NCBI GenBank assembly: GCA_937926175.1
Contig: CALANV010000028.1
Coordinates: 1-64,000, forward strand
Length of the DNA stretch: 64,000 nucleotides
Origin: an uncultured Rhodospirillales bacterium
Lineage (GTDB): Bacteria; Pseudomonadota; Alphaproteobacteria; CACIAM-22H2
Reading direction: 5' to 3'
Shown: in pieces, positions 1 to 9,653 of the stretch
How the letters are laid out: every line of letters begins with the position of its first letter
Position numbering within the stretch: the stretch's first letter is position 1
Notes under the pieces: generated by a model
Database searches by the model: none
What the model was told of the DNA's origin: nothing
Seen by the model: only the letters and a program-made list of their open reading frames with translations
Program-made: the position numbers and the translations under genes

Positions 1-422
1 TCATCCTCGGCAAGCAGGCGATCGACGACGACTGCAACCAGACCGGCCAGATGCTGGCCGCCCTGCTCGGCTGGCCTCAGGGCACCTTCGCCTCGAAACT
101 GGTCATCGCCGGCCCCGACGCGGAAACGCTCGACGTCACGCGCGAGATCGACGGCGGCCTCGAGACGCTGCAGCTTAAGCTGCCGGCCGTCATCACCACC
201 GACCTCCGCCTCAACGAACCGCGCTACGCCAGCCTGCCGAACATCATGAAGGCGAAGAAGAAGCCGATCGAGCAGCTGACGCCCGAGGGGCTCGGCGTCG
301 ACGTCGCCCCGCGCCTCGTGACCCTCAAGGTCGAAGAGCCGCCGAAGCGCAAGGCGGGCGTGAAGGTCAAGGACGTCGCCGAACTGATCGACAAGCTCCA
401 GAACGAAGCCAAGGTCATCTGA
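1..422 (+). CDS. etfB: Electron transfer flavoprotein subunit beta (C-terminal part)
   Basis: This is the 3' end of the beta subunit of electron transfer flavoprotein. The gene begins left of the window, and the reading frame is open from base 3. The visible start contains the family signature LGKQAIDDDCNQTGQ, part of the AMP-binding region, followed by the typical beta-subunit C-terminus. ETF accepts electrons from acyl-CoA dehydrogenases and passes them to ETF-ubiquinone oxidoreductase. The stop is followed after one base by the start of etfA, so the two subunits are translationally coupled. The identification is firm; only the N-terminus is missing. Confidence 0.95.
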   Translation, partial: ILGKQAIDDDCNQTGQMLAALLGWPQGTFASKLVIAGPDAETLDVTREIDGGLETLQLKLPAVITTDLRLNEPRYASLPNIMKAKKKPIEQLTPEGLGVDVAPRLVTLKVEEPPKRKAGVKVKDVAELIDKLQNEAKVI

Positions 423-423
423 C

Positions 424-1365
424 ATGTCCGTCCTCGTCGTCGCCGAGCACGATAATTCCGGCCTCAAGGCCGCTACACTCAACACCATCGCAGCGGCCGC
501 GAAGCTCGGCGCCGTCGAGGTGCTCGTCGCCGGACAGGGTTGCCGCGCCGCGGCCGAGGCGGCCGCGAAGGTGGACGGCGTCGCCAAGGTGTGGCTCGCC
601 GACGATGCCGTCCTCGCCCATGGCCTTGCCGAGAATCTCGCCCCGGTCGTCGCGAAGCTGGCCGAGCGATACAGCCACGTGCTCGCCCCGGCGTCGACCT
701 TCGGCAAGAACCTGATGCCGCGCGTGGCGGCACTCCTCGACGTCGCACAAGTGTCCGACATCGTCGCCATCGTCGACGCCGGCACGTTCGTACGGCCGAT
801 CTATGCCGGCAATGCGATGGCGACGGTGCAATCCAAGGACCGCATCAAGATCATTACCGTGCGCGCCACGGCGTTTCCCGCGGCCGCTGCGTCCGGCGGC
901 AATGCCGGGATCGAGACCGTCGACGCCGCGGGCGACAGCGGGCTGTCGCGCTTCGTCGGCCAGGAGCTGTCACGCTCCGAGCGCCCCGAGCTGACCTCTG
1001 CCCGGATCATCGTCTCGGGCGGCCGCGGCATGGGGTCGGGCGAAAACTTCAAGACCTATCTGGAACCGCTCGCCGACAAGCTGGGGGCCGCCATCGGCGC
1101 CTCGCGCGCGGCAGTCGACGCCGGGTTCGTGCCCAACGACTATCAGGTCGGCCAGACCGGCAAGGTCGTGGCTCCCGATCTCTACATCGCCGTCGGCATC
1201 TCGGGCGCGATCCAGCATCTTGCCGGCATGAAGGACTCGAAGGTCATCGTCGCGATCAACAAGGACGAAGAGGCACCGATCTTCCAGGTCGCCGACTACG
1301 GACTGGTCGGCGACCTCTTCAAGATCGTGCCCGAACTGACCAACGCGCTTCCCGCGAAGCGCTGA
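424..1365 (+). CDS. etfA: Electron transfer flavoprotein subunit alpha
   Basis: The 313-residue alpha subunit is full length for the family. The C-terminal FAD-binding domain shows SGGRGMGSGENF, then the GQTGKVVAPDLYIAVGISGA block and INKDEEAPIFQVADYG, all diagnostic of EtfA/FixB. The N-terminal domain forms the dimer interface with EtfB. It starts one base after etfB and is followed 30 bp later by a 3-hydroxyacyl-CoA dehydrogenase gene. This is the common alphaproteobacterial etfB-etfA-hbd order, serving fatty-acid and PHB-related acyl-CoA oxidation. Confidence 0.97.
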   Translation: MSVLVVAEHDNSGLKAATLNTIAAAAKLGAVEVLVAGQGCRAAAEAAAKVDGVAKVWLADDAVLAHGLAENLAPVVAKLAERYSHVLAPASTFGKNLMPRVAALLDVAQVSDIVAIVDAGTFVRPIYAGNAMATVQSKDRIKIITVRATAFPAAAASGGNAGIETVDAAGDSGLSRFVGQELSRSERPELTSARIIVSGGRGMGSGENFKTYLEPLADKLGAAIGASRAAVDAGFVPNDYQVGQTGKVVAPDLYIAVGISGAIQHLAGMKDSKVIVAINKDEEAPIFQVADYGLVGDLFKIVPELTNALPAKR

Positions 1366-1395
1366 TCACGGACCGTCTTCGAAGAGGTTTCCACC

Positions 1396-2265
1396 ATGAA
1401 GACCATCGGCATCATCGGCGCGGGGCAGATGGGCAACGGCATCGCCCATGTCTGCGCACTGTCGGGCTATGACGTGCGGCTGCTGGACGTCAACCCCGAG
1501 GCGCTGCCCAAGGCGCTCAACACGATTTCCGGCAACCTGGATCGTCAGGTCGCGCGCGGCAAGATCAAGGCCGAGGACAAGGAGAAGGCGCTCAAGCGCA
1601 TCACGACCGGCACCGATTACGAGATGTTCCGCGACTGCGATCTCGTGATCGAGGCGGCGACCGAGAACGAAGCGATCAAGCGTGATGTCTTCAAGAAGCT
1701 CTGTCCGGTGCTGAAGCCCGAGGCGCTGATCGCGACGAACACGTCGTCGATCTCGATCACGCGCCTCGCCGCGGCCACCGACCGGCCGGCGAAGTTCATG
1801 GGCATGCACTTCATGAACCCGGTGCCGGTGATGCAGCTCGTCGAGCTCATCCGCGGCATCGCCACCAGCGAGGAAACGTTCCAGGCGATCAAGGAGCTGA
1901 CGCTGAAGCTCGGCAAGACGCCGGCCGTCGCCGAGGACTTCCCGGCCTTCATCGTCAACCGCATCCTGCTGCCGATGATCAACGAGGCGGTCTACACGCT
2001 CTACGAAGGCGTGGGGAACGTCGAATCGATCGACACGGCGATGCGGCTTGGCGCCAACCACCCGATGGGGCCGCTTGAGCTCGCCGACTTCATCGGGCTC
2101 GATACGTGCCTTGCCGTCATGCATGTGCTGTACGAGGGTCTCGCCGACTCCAAGTACCGCCCGTGCCCGCTCCTGGTGAAATACGTCGAGGCAGGCTGGC
2201 TCGGCCGCAAGACCAAGCGCGGCTTCTACGATTATTCGGGCGAAAAGCCGGTCCCGACCCGGTAG
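1396..2265 (+). CDS. hbd: 3-hydroxybutyryl-CoA dehydrogenase
   Basis: This 289-residue enzyme has an N-terminal Rossmann fold (IGIIGAGQMGNGIA) for NAD(H). The catalytic region contains GMHFMNPVPVM, with the conserved His in the HFMNP context, and a C-terminal helical dimerisation domain with GRKTKRGFYDY. It interconverts acetoacetyl-CoA and (S)-3-hydroxybutyryl-CoA. Placement directly after etfBA implies co-transcription. The transcript probably ends at the strong hairpin at 2314-2347. Start: ATG after a GAAGAGG Shine-Dalgarno-like stretch. Confidence 0.95.
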   Translation: MKTIGIIGAGQMGNGIAHVCALSGYDVRLLDVNPEALPKALNTISGNLDRQVARGKIKAEDKEKALKRITTGTDYEMFRDCDLVIEAATENEAIKRDVFKKLCPVLKPEALIATNTSSISITRLAAATDRPAKFMGMHFMNPVPVMQLVELIRGIATSEETFQAIKELTLKLGKTPAVAEDFPAFIVNRILLPMINEAVYTLYEGVGNVESIDTAMRLGANHPMGPLELADFIGLDTCLAVMHVLYEGLADSKYRPCPLLVKYVEAGWLGRKTKRGFYDYSGEKPVPTR

Positions 2266-2313
2266 CGGCGATTTTGAATTCGTCAGGAACGCGAAGGCCG
2301 CCACAGGCGGTGC

Positions 2314-2347
2314 GCCCGGCGCACTGCGCGCCGGGCTCCGTTTTTTT
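2314..2347 (+). terminator. Rho-independent terminator after the etf-hbd genes
   Basis: A perfect 9-bp stem (GCCCGGCGC / GCGCCGGGC) with a 5-nt loop is followed three bases later by seven T residues. It sits 48 bp after the hbd stop and before the convergent tlpA-like gene, so it most likely ends the etfB-etfA-hbd transcript. Confidence 0.85.
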
Positions 2348-2395
2348 GGTGTCCTTGACGGTTCGATCCGTGTCGGCAATCGACCGTCGGCGGGT

Positions 2396-2986
2396 TCAGC
2401 CAGCCGGCGCCATGTAGTGGCGGATCAGCGCCTCGGCTGCCGGTGAATCCCACGCCGCAGCGCCTTCGAGGCGGCCGACCTCGCGGCCCTGCGCGTCGAT
2501 CAGAATCGTGGTTGGCAGGCCGCGCACGCCGAAGGCCCGCATCGTTTCGTTCGAGCGATCGAGATAGATCGGAAGCCCGTCGAGACTGAGCTTGGCGAGA
2601 AACGGTTCGACGACGTTACGGCCCTGACGGTCGACGGAAACGGCGGCAACCGTGAATCCCGGCCCGCCCAGGCGGGCATGCAGGCGCTCGAGCGCCGGCA
2701 TCTCCTCGACGCACGGCGCGCACCATGTCGCCCAGTAATTGAGCAGCACCACGCGCCCGGCGAAGTCGGCAAGCGTGCGTTCGGTGCCGTCGAGGTCGGT
2801 GAATTTGATCGCCGGGGCCGGCTTCGGCGTCGCCTGCGGCGTGAATTCGGCAATCTGCCCGCGAAAGGCCGGTGGAGCGTCGCCGGCAGACGGGGCCAGC
2901 ATGCCGGTGCCAAAACCGACGGCGACGAGAATCGCCGCGCCGACGAAACCGCCCAGGAGGACGCGTCGCCGAAACAGGCGTCTCAT
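2396..2986 (-). CDS. TlpA-family thioredoxin-like protein, membrane anchored
   Basis: This is a periplasmic thiol-disulfide oxidoreductase of the TlpA/ResA type. An N-terminal signal anchor (RRRVLLGGF followed by a hydrophobic run) precedes a thioredoxin domain with the active-site motif WCAPC in YWATWCAPCVEEMP and the cis-Pro loop GLPTTILID. Such proteins reduce apocytochromes or other exported thiol proteins. The ATG at 2986 gives a 196-residue protein with an immediate signal anchor. An in-frame TTG at 3082 would add a Gly-rich 32-residue extension. The gene is divergent from argH, the usual alphaproteobacterial arrangement. Confidence 0.85.
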   Translation of the reverse strand: MRRLFRRRVLLGGFVGAAILVAVGFGTGMLAPSAGDAPPAFRGQIAEFTPQATPKPAPAIKFTDLDGTERTLADFAGRVVLLNYWATWCAPCVEEMPALERLHARLGGPGFTVAAVSVDRQGRNVVEPFLAKLSLDGLPIYLDRSNETMRAFGVRGLPTTILIDAQGREVGRLEGAAAWDSPAAEALIRHYMAPAG

Positions 2987-3124
2987 GCGCCCGCCCCCGC
3001 CGCCCGGGCCGGTTTCGCCGACCCCCGCATATTCCCAGTCGGTTTCCGCATCAGACTTCACCCTTTGCTTGTCGAAAGGCAAGCTGGCTCTCTATAACGG
3101 CGGTGCCCTAGCCCAGGTCAGGTA

Positions 3125-4543
3125 ATGCCCCGCAACACCAAGCGCAACGCCAATCGCAATACCAAGGCGAACGCCCTGTGGGGCGGACGTTTTGCCGCAG
3201 GTCCGGCCGCCGTCATGGCCGAGATCAACGCGTCCATCGACGTCGACCGGCGCCTCTATGCCGAGGACATCGCCGGGTCGAAGGCGCATGCCGCCATGCT
3301 GGTCAAGCAAGGCATTCTGTCGGCGGCGGACGGCGCCCGGATCCAGCGGGGCCTCGACCGCATTCTGGCCGAAATCGAATCCGGCAAGTTCCGGTTCAAG
3401 ACCGCGCTCGAGGACATCCACATGAACATCGAGGCGCGGCTCGCCGAACTGATCGGGCCGGCGGCCGGCCGCCTCCATACGGCGCGCTCGCGCAACGACC
3501 AGGTGGCGACGGATTTCCGTCTGTGGGTGCGCAAGACCATCGACGCGCTCGACGAACAGATGCGGACGCTGCAGCGCGCGCTGCTCGACAAGGCGGAAGC
3601 CCACGCGGCCACCGTGATGCCGGGCTTCACCCACCTGCAGCCGGCGCAGCCGGTGACGTTCGGGCATCATCTGCTGGCCTATGTCGAGATGATCGGCCGC
3701 GACCGCGGCCGGCTTGCCGACTGCCGCCGGAGGCTGAACGAATGCCCGCTCGGCAGCGCAGCACTGGCCGGCACGTCGTTCCCGATCGACCGCACGGCGA
3801 CGGCGAAGGCGCTCGGCTTCGACCGGCCGACGGCCAATTCGCTCGATGCCGTCTCCGATCGCGACTTCGCGCTCGAGTTCCTGTCGGCTGCGACCATCGC
3901 GGGCGTACATCTGTCGCGTCTCGCCGAAGAGCTGGTGCTGTGGACGACCCCGCAGTTCGGTTTCGTGCGCCTGTCGGATGCGTTCACCACCGGCAGCTCG
4001 ATCATGCCGCAGAAGCGCAACCCCGACGCCGCCGAGCTGATCCGCGCCAAGACCGGCGTGCTTCTCGGCGCATTCGTCGGTCTCACGACCGTGATGAAGG
4101 GCCTGCCGCTCGCCTATTCGAAGGACATGCAGGAGGACAAGGCCAAGGTGTTCGAGGCGGCCGATGCGCTGGCGCTGGCGCTGGCCGCGATGGCCGGCAT
4201 GATCGACGACATGACGGTCGACGAGGACGCCATGCGGCGCGCCGCCGGGGCCGGATACACGACCGCGACCGATCTCGCCGACTGGCTCGTGCGCGAAGCA
4301 GGTCTCCCGTTCCGCGAGGCCCATCACGTCACCGGCCGCATCGTCCGCCTTGCCGAAGAGAAAAACGTCGCGCTCGAGGAACTGTCGCTCGAGGACATGC
4401 GCCGCATCGACCGCCGGATCACCAAGGCCGTATTCTCGGTCCTCGGCGTCGACAAATCGGTCGCCAGCCGTACGAGTTTCGGCGGGACGGCCCCGATCAA
4501 CGTCGCCCGCGCCGTCAAGGCGGCGCGCAAGAGGTATCTATGA
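3125..4543 (+). CDS. argH: Argininosuccinate lyase
   Basis: The enzyme cleaves argininosuccinate to arginine and fumarate, the last step of arginine biosynthesis. The 472-residue protein has the fumarase/aspartase-superfamily signature GSSIMPQKRNPD (the flexible catalytic loop Ser), the TARSRNDQVATDFRLW block and the THLQPAQPVTFGHH region. The first 15 residues are a basic, Asn/Lys/Arg-rich extension before the conserved LWGGRF start. Its stop overlaps the ATG of the next small lipoprotein gene (ATGA), and lysA follows, so the three form an operon. Confidence 0.97.
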   Translation: MPRNTKRNANRNTKANALWGGRFAAGPAAVMAEINASIDVDRRLYAEDIAGSKAHAAMLVKQGILSAADGARIQRGLDRILAEIESGKFRFKTALEDIHMNIEARLAELIGPAAGRLHTARSRNDQVATDFRLWVRKTIDALDEQMRTLQRALLDKAEAHAATVMPGFTHLQPAQPVTFGHHLLAYVEMIGRDRGRLADCRRRLNECPLGSAALAGTSFPIDRTATAKALGFDRPTANSLDAVSDRDFALEFLSAATIAGVHLSRLAEELVLWTTPQFGFVRLSDAFTTGSSIMPQKRNPDAAELIRAKTGVLLGAFVGLTTVMKGLPLAYSKDMQEDKAKVFEAADALALALAAMAGMIDDMTVDEDAMRRAAGAGYTTATDLADWLVREAGLPFREAHHVTGRIVRLAEEKNVALEELSLEDMRRIDRRITKAVFSVLGVDKSVASRTSFGGTAPINVARAVKAARKRYL

Positions 4544-4674
4544 CCCGCCGCGCGCTGCTCGCGGCCCTGTTTGCCGCGTTCGGGCTGTCGCTCGGCGCCT
4601 GCGGCCGGCGGGGATCGCCGACGCCGCCCGAGGATGCCGATCCGAAGGTGCCACGGCGCTATCCGATCCGCTGA
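4540..4674 (+). CDS. Small LptM/YifL-like lipoprotein
   Basis: This is a 44-residue lipoprotein precursor. A basic start (MTRR) and a short hydrophobic stretch end in the lipobox LGAC at residues 18-21, followed by CGRRGSPTPPED. That pattern matches the LptM (YifL) family of tiny outer-membrane lipoproteins that assist maturation of the LPS translocon LptD. It overlaps the argH stop by four bases and lies 15 bp before lysA, a conserved position between argH and lysA in proteobacteria. Functional assignment rests on size, lipobox and synteny. Confidence 0.8.
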   Translation: MTRRALLAALFAAFGLSLGACGRRGSPTPPEDADPKVPRRYPIR

Positions 4675-4689
4675 TACGTAAGGACAATC

Positions 4690-5964
4690 ATGAACGACTT
4701 CGCCTATCGCGACGGCATCCTCCACGTCGAGGATGTTTCGCTCGCGACCATCGCGGAACGGGTCGGCACGCCCGCCTACGTGTACTCGGCGACCACACTC
4801 GAGCACCGCTTCAAGGCCTTCGCCGCGGCCTTCGGCGGCATGCCGGCAACGATCTGCTACGCCGTCAAGGCGAACTCCAATCAGGCGGTGATCGCCACCT
4901 TTGCCCGGCTCGGCGCCGGCGCCGACGTCGTGTCGGAAGGCGAGCTCAGGCGCGCGCTCGCGGCAGGCGTGCCGGCGGACAGGATCGTCTTCGCCGGCGT
5001 CGGCAAGACCGCGCGCGAGATGGCGGCGGCACTCGATGCCGGCATTCTTCAGTTCAACGTCGAGTCCGAGCCGGAGCTGAGGCTTCTGTCCGAGGTCGCG
5101 GCGGGACGGGGCGTGCGCGCGCCCGTGGCCCTGCGCATCAATCCCGACGTCGATGCACGCACGCATGCGAAGATCACGACGGGCAAGACCGAGAACAAGT
5201 TCGGCATCGAAATCGCGCGCGCCCTCGACGTCGCCCGGCTGGCGGCCAGCCTGCCCGGCATCGCGCTGCAGGGCCTTGCCGTCCATATCGGCTCGCAGCT
5301 GACCTCGGTCGAGCCGTATCGCGCCGCCTTCGCGCGGCTGGCAGAACTCGCCCGTACGCTGCGCGCGCACGGCCTTCCCGTGCGCCGGCTCGACTTCGGC
5401 GGCGGGCTTGGCGTCGTCTATAAGGACGAGACGCCGCCGGATCTGGGCGCCTACGCCCAAGCGGTTCGCGATGCCGTGGGCGGGCTCGACGTCGACATCG
5501 TGCTCGAGCCGGGGCGTTACCTCGTTGCCGACGCCGGCGTGCTGCTTGCGCGCGTGGTGTATGTGAAGGACGGCGTGTCCAAGCGCTTCGTAATCGTCGA
5601 TGCCGGCATGAACGATCTGATCCGGCCGACGCTCTACGAGGCGTGGATGTCGATACGCCCGGTCGTGGCGCCGGCGCCCGATGCCCCGCTTGCGCCCGTG
5701 GATGTCGTCGGACCGATCTGCGAGACCGGCGATTACCTGGCGCTCGGCCGCGCCCTGCCCCCGCTCGCCGCGGGCGATCTGATCGTGGTCGGATCGGCCG
5801 GCGCCTACGGCGCCGTGATGTCGTCGGCCTACAACACGCGGCCGCTCGTGCCCGAAATCCTGGTCAAAGGCGATCAGATCGCCACCATCCGGCCGCGCCA
5901 GACGATCGAGGCCCTGATCGCCGCCGACCGCCTGCCGCCCTGGCTGGAACTCACGAAAGTCTAG
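4690..5964 (+). CDS. lysA: Diaminopimelate decarboxylase
   Basis: This PLP enzyme decarboxylates meso-diaminopimelate to lysine. The 424-residue fold-type III protein carries the PLP lysine in CYAVKANSNQAV, the phosphate-binding HIGSQL segment, the glycine-rich DFGGGLG motif, EPGRYLVA, and the substrate-binding Cys in GPICETGDYLA. It is the third gene of the argH-lptM-lysA unit and is full length. The reading frame from the ATG at 4690 agrees with the family N-terminus. Confidence 0.97.
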   Translation: MNDFAYRDGILHVEDVSLATIAERVGTPAYVYSATTLEHRFKAFAAAFGGMPATICYAVKANSNQAVIATFARLGAGADVVSEGELRRALAAGVPADRIVFAGVGKTAREMAAALDAGILQFNVESEPELRLLSEVAAGRGVRAPVALRINPDVDARTHAKITTGKTENKFGIEIARALDVARLAASLPGIALQGLAVHIGSQLTSVEPYRAAFARLAELARTLRAHGLPVRRLDFGGGLGVVYKDETPPDLGAYAQAVRDAVGGLDVDIVLEPGRYLVADAGVLLARVVYVKDGVSKRFVIVDAGMNDLIRPTLYEAWMSIRPVVAPAPDAPLAPVDVVGPICETGDYLALGRALPPLAAGDLIVVGSAGAYGAVMSSAYNTRPLVPEILVKGDQIATIRPRQTIEALIAADRLPPWLELTKV

Positions 5965-6174
5965 CGCCGTTTCCTCGGCCGTAAGCGTCGGGGTGGACCG
6001 CCGGACCGGACACTGGCAGACTGTTTATAGGCGCCTGGCGCCGAGGGGCGAAGGGAAGCGTTGGCTCGGACGGTTTCCACCCCCGCCTCATGAAGATGAG
6101 TTTGAAATCAACAAGAGCGAGCGTGAGCGAGTCCGTCTTGGCCGGGCCCACCGAGGCCGGCCACGGCACGCGAG

Positions 6175-8688
6175 GTGATTTTGAGAGAGACTGAGGCGCA
6201 CGACTCGGCGTCGCATGGAGCGATCGACGGGCTGCTTCGGCGGCGGCTGTTGTTCGCCCGTGCCGCGCTGGCGTGGGAGGCGCTGTGGCCTGCCCTGTGG
6301 CCCAGCGTCGCCATAGTCGGATGGTTCGGGGTCATCGCCCTGTTCGATCTCCTGCCTCTATTGCCCGGCTGGCTGCATACTGCCGTGCTGGCCACCTTTG
6401 CCGCCGGGCTGGTGTGGAGCCTGTACCGGGCGCGCCATGCCTTCCGCATTCCGGACGAAAACCGCGCGCGCCGGCGCCTCGAACTCGCGAGCGGCATGTC
6501 CCATCGTCCGCTCACGACGTTGAGCGACGGGCTTGCCGGTGGCCGGTACGACCGGATGGCCGAAGCGCTGTGGCAGGCGCATCTCGCGCGCGTGCGCCGG
6601 ACGCTCAAGACGCTGCGCGCCGGCTGGCCGGCGCCGGGCTTGCCAAAACGTGATCCGTGGGCGCTGCGCGCCCTCCTTCTTCTGGTTCTCGTCGTCGGTG
6701 TCAGTATCGCCGGCAACGATGCGGGCGCGCGGCTGGAACGGGCACTCCGCCCCGGTGCCGCGGTGGCGACCGTACCGCCGGGTCTGCTCGACCTCTGGAT
6801 CACGCCACCCGAATATACGGGTCTGCCCCCGCTCCTGCCGCGCAACGAGCCGGGCGTCCCGGCCGAAACCGAAATCGTCGTCCCCAGCGGCAGCAGGCTC
6901 CTCGCCCAGGTCTCTGGCGGCCGCGGCGTGCCCAAGCTCGTCATCGACGACAAGCGGATCGACTTCACGGCCGTCGACAACAAGGCCTATCGCCTGGCCG
7001 ACACGATCGACCAGGGCACGCGCCTCGCCGTCGAGCAGAACGGCAAGCTGCTCGGAAGCTGGACGATGCGGGTCGTGCCCGACAAGCCGCCGCACGTGGA
7101 GTTCGCGAGCGCGCCGGCACGGACGCAACGCGCCGCGCTGCGCCTCGAATACGCAGCGACCGACGATTATGGCCTCACCAGCGTCGCCGCCGTGATCCGA
7201 CGGGCCGAACTGCCCGACGGTGTGGCCGCCGATCCGGTCGAACTGCCGTTGCCGCTCGCCGGCCAGCGCCTCAAGGAAGCCAAGGGACAGAGTTTCCATG
7301 ACCTGACAGCGCACCCGTGGGCCGGGCTTCCGGTCGTCGTCCAGCTCAAGGCCACCGATGCCGCCGGGCTGACCGGCATGTCGGACGAGGTCCGCATGGT
7401 GCTGCCGGAGCGCGTCTTCCAGCACCCGGTCGCACGCGCCATCATCGAACAGCGCAAGACCCTCGTCGCCGATCCCGCGCAACGCGCGACGGTGAGCCGG
7501 GCGCTGACGGCGATCGCATCGGTTCCGGCCCAGTATCACGATGACGTCGTCGTATTCCTTGCGCTGCGGATGGCGTCGATCCGTCTTCTGCGCGACGAGT
7601 CCGCGGCGGCGACCGACGCCGTTCAGGCCCTGCTGTGGGACACGGCGCTGCGCATCGAGGACGGACGGCTGTCGCTGGTCGCGCGCGAGCTTCGCGAACT
7701 GCAGGAAAAGCTGCAGCAGGCGATGGCGAACAACGCGCCGGATTCGGAAATCGAACGGCTGATGCAGGAGCTGCAGCAGGCGATCGACCGGTATCTCCAG
7801 GCCATGCTGGAGAACGCCCAGCGCAATCCGAACGCGATGCAGAATCAGCCCGTCGACCGCAACGCCATGCGGATCGAGCGGCGCGATCTGCAGCGCATGT
7901 TGGACCAGGCGCGCCAGCTGGCGCGGACCGGCGCGCGGGACGCCGCGCGCGAGCTTCTCGCCCAGCTCCAGCAGATGCTCGAGAACCTGCGCGTCGGCCA
8001 GGACATGGCGGGCCAGCAGCCCGGCGGCTCGGAGGCGCAGCAGATGTTGCGCGGCCTGCAGGACCTGATGCAGCGCCAGCAGAACCTCACCGACCGCACG
8101 TTCCGCCGGACGCAGCAGGGGCGCCCCGGTCAGCGCGGCATGCCCCAGCCGGGCCAGCGCGGCATGCCGGGTCAGCAGGGCCAGGAGCTGGGCGAAGGCG
8201 ACATGACGAACGACGGCGCCGAACAGGAAGCGCTACGCCGCATGCTGGGCGACATCATGCGCGGCATGGCCGAACAGATGGGCGACGTGCCCGGCAGCTT
8301 CAGCCGCGCCGAGCGCGCCATGCGCGACGCGGTCGATGCACTCGGCCGCAATGCGCCGGGACAGGCGCTGCGGCCGCAGATGGAGGCGATGGAGCAGCTT
8401 CGGGCCGGCGCGCGCGAGATGATGCAGCAGATGATGCAGCAGATGGGGCAGGGACAAGGCAACGGCGAAGCCCCCGAAGCCGATCCATACATGACCCAGA
8501 ACCGCGACCCCGCCGGCCGGCCGCTCAATGGTCTGGGCGGGCTCGACGGCCGCGACGTGCAGATTCCCGAGGAGGCCGACGTCCAGCGTTCGCGTGAGAT
8601 CCTGGACGAGCTGCTGCGCCGCGCCGGCGAGCGCTTCCGCCCGGCCATCGAACGCGAATACATCGACCGTCTGCTGAAACGGTTCTAG
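6175..8688 (+). CDS. TIGR02302/DUF4175 family membrane protein
   Basis: This 837-residue protein is characteristic of alphaproteobacteria and its function is not established. Two hydrophobic segments lie near the N-terminus (around residues 40-80) and a third near residues 160-180. A beta-rich region and then long Gln/Met/Arg-rich helical stretches follow, with low-complexity repeats (QRGMPQPGQRGMPG, and runs of MMQQ). The GTG at 6175 is the longest start; a TTG two codons later is also possible. The 210 bp upstream contain a TTTATA box near 6025 that could be a -10 element. It is convergent with tyrC. Confidence 0.8.
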   Translation: MILRETEAHDSASHGAIDGLLRRRLLFARAALAWEALWPALWPSVAIVGWFGVIALFDLLPLLPGWLHTAVLATFAAGLVWSLYRARHAFRIPDENRARRRLELASGMSHRPLTTLSDGLAGGRYDRMAEALWQAHLARVRRTLKTLRAGWPAPGLPKRDPWALRALLLLVLVVGVSIAGNDAGARLERALRPGAAVATVPPGLLDLWITPPEYTGLPPLLPRNEPGVPAETEIVVPSGSRLLAQVSGGRGVPKLVIDDKRIDFTAVDNKAYRLADTIDQGTRLAVEQNGKLLGSWTMRVVPDKPPHVEFASAPARTQRAALRLEYAATDDYGLTSVAAVIRRAELPDGVAADPVELPLPLAGQRLKEAKGQSFHDLTAHPWAGLPVVVQLKATDAAGLTGMSDEVRMVLPERVFQHPVARAIIEQRKTLVADPAQRATVSRALTAIASVPAQYHDDVVVFLALRMASIRLLRDESAAATDAVQALLWDTALRIEDGRLSLVARELRELQEKLQQAMANNAPDSEIERLMQELQQAIDRYLQAMLENAQRNPNAMQNQPVDRNAMRIERRDLQRMLDQARQLARTGARDAARELLAQLQQMLENLRVGQDMAGQQPGGSEAQQMLRGLQDLMQRQQNLTDRTFRRTQQGRPGQRGMPQPGQRGMPGQQGQELGEGDMTNDGAEQEALRRMLGDIMRGMAEQMGDVPGSFSRAERAMRDAVDALGRNAPGQALRPQMEAMEQLRAGAREMMQQMMQQMGQGQGNGEAPEADPYMTQNRDPAGRPLNGLGGLDGRDVQIPEEADVQRSREILDELLRRAGERFRPAIEREYIDRLLKRF

Positions 8689-8753
8689 CCGCCGCCAAAC
8701 AACGCCGCTGCTGACCGCCCTTCCGCCCGGCCGATGCGTGGGGGCGTTGCGCT

Positions 8754-9653
8754 TCAGTCCTGCTTTGCCTGCACGATCGAACGACGGATCTGGCGCGCGC
8801 GCGCGAACACGCGCTGCAACGTCTCGCCGTCGCCGAAGCGGATCGCCTTCTGCAGCAGGGCGATATCCTCGTAGAGGCGTCCGAGCATCTCCAGCACCGC
8901 CTCGCGATTGGTCAGGAATATGTCGCGCCACATGATCGGATCGGACGCGGCGACGCGGGTGAAGTCGCGGAATCCGCTCGCGGCGAATTTCACGACCTCG
9001 GCCTTCATATGGGCCTCGAGATCGCTCACCGTGTTGACGATCGTGTAGGCGATCAGATGCGGCACGTGGCTGGTGATCGCCAGCACCCGATCGTGATGCT
9101 GCGCATCCATCGTCACGATCTGCATGCCGGCGCGCTGCCACAGACCGGCGACGCGGTCGACGGCGGCGGGCGATGCCCCGGCCGGCGGCGTCAGGATGCA
9201 CCAACGCCCCTTGAAAAGGTCGGCAAAACCGGCCTCGGGCCCGGAGTTCTCGGTCCCCGCGACCGGATGGCCCGGCACGAAATGCACGCCCTTGCGCAGC
9301 TTCGCGCCGAGATCGGTGAGCGCCACCTGCTTGACCGAGCCGACGTCCGAGAGAATCGACCCCTTCTTCATGCGGGGACCGATCGCCGCACCGATCGCGG
9401 CATAGGTCGAGACCGGCGTGCAGACAACGACGAGATCGGCGCCGGCGACCGCCGTCGCCGCGTCGGCCACGACGTCGTCGGCGAGAGCGAGTTCCTTCAC
9501 CTTGGCCCGGACGCCGGCGTCGATGTCGCAGGCGACGACATGGCGGGCGATGTGCTCACGCCGGATGACGCGCGCGAGCGACGAGCCGATCAGGCCGAGT
9601 CCGATCAGGGTGACACGGTCGAACAGCGGACCGGCGCGACGGGACTTCTTCAT
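8754..9653 (-). CDS. tyrC: Prephenate/arogenate dehydrogenase
   Basis: This enzyme carries out NAD(P)-dependent oxidation in tyrosine biosynthesis (prephenate to hydroxyphenylpyruvate, or arogenate to tyrosine). The 299-residue product has the Rossmann motif GLGLIGSS near residue 18, the conserved SDVGSVK segment, and FVPGHPVAGTENSG with the catalytic His. The ATG at 9653 overlaps the hisC stop, which fixes the start and couples translation to hisC. The pair HisC-like aminotransferase plus cyclohexadienyl dehydrogenase is a known aromatic/histidine aminotransferase cluster. Confidence 0.93.
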   Translation of the reverse strand: MKKSRRAGPLFDRVTLIGLGLIGSSLARVIRREHIARHVVACDIDAGVRAKVKELALADDVVADAATAVAGADLVVVCTPVSTYAAIGAAIGPRMKKGSILSDVGSVKQVALTDLGAKLRKGVHFVPGHPVAGTENSGPEAGFADLFKGRWCILTPPAGASPAAVDRVAGLWQRAGMQIVTMDAQHHDRVLAITSHVPHLIAYTIVNTVSDLEAHMKAEVVKFAASGFRDFTRVAASDPIMWRDIFLTNREAVLEMLGRLYEDIALLQKAIRFGDGETLQRVFARARQIRRSIVQAKQD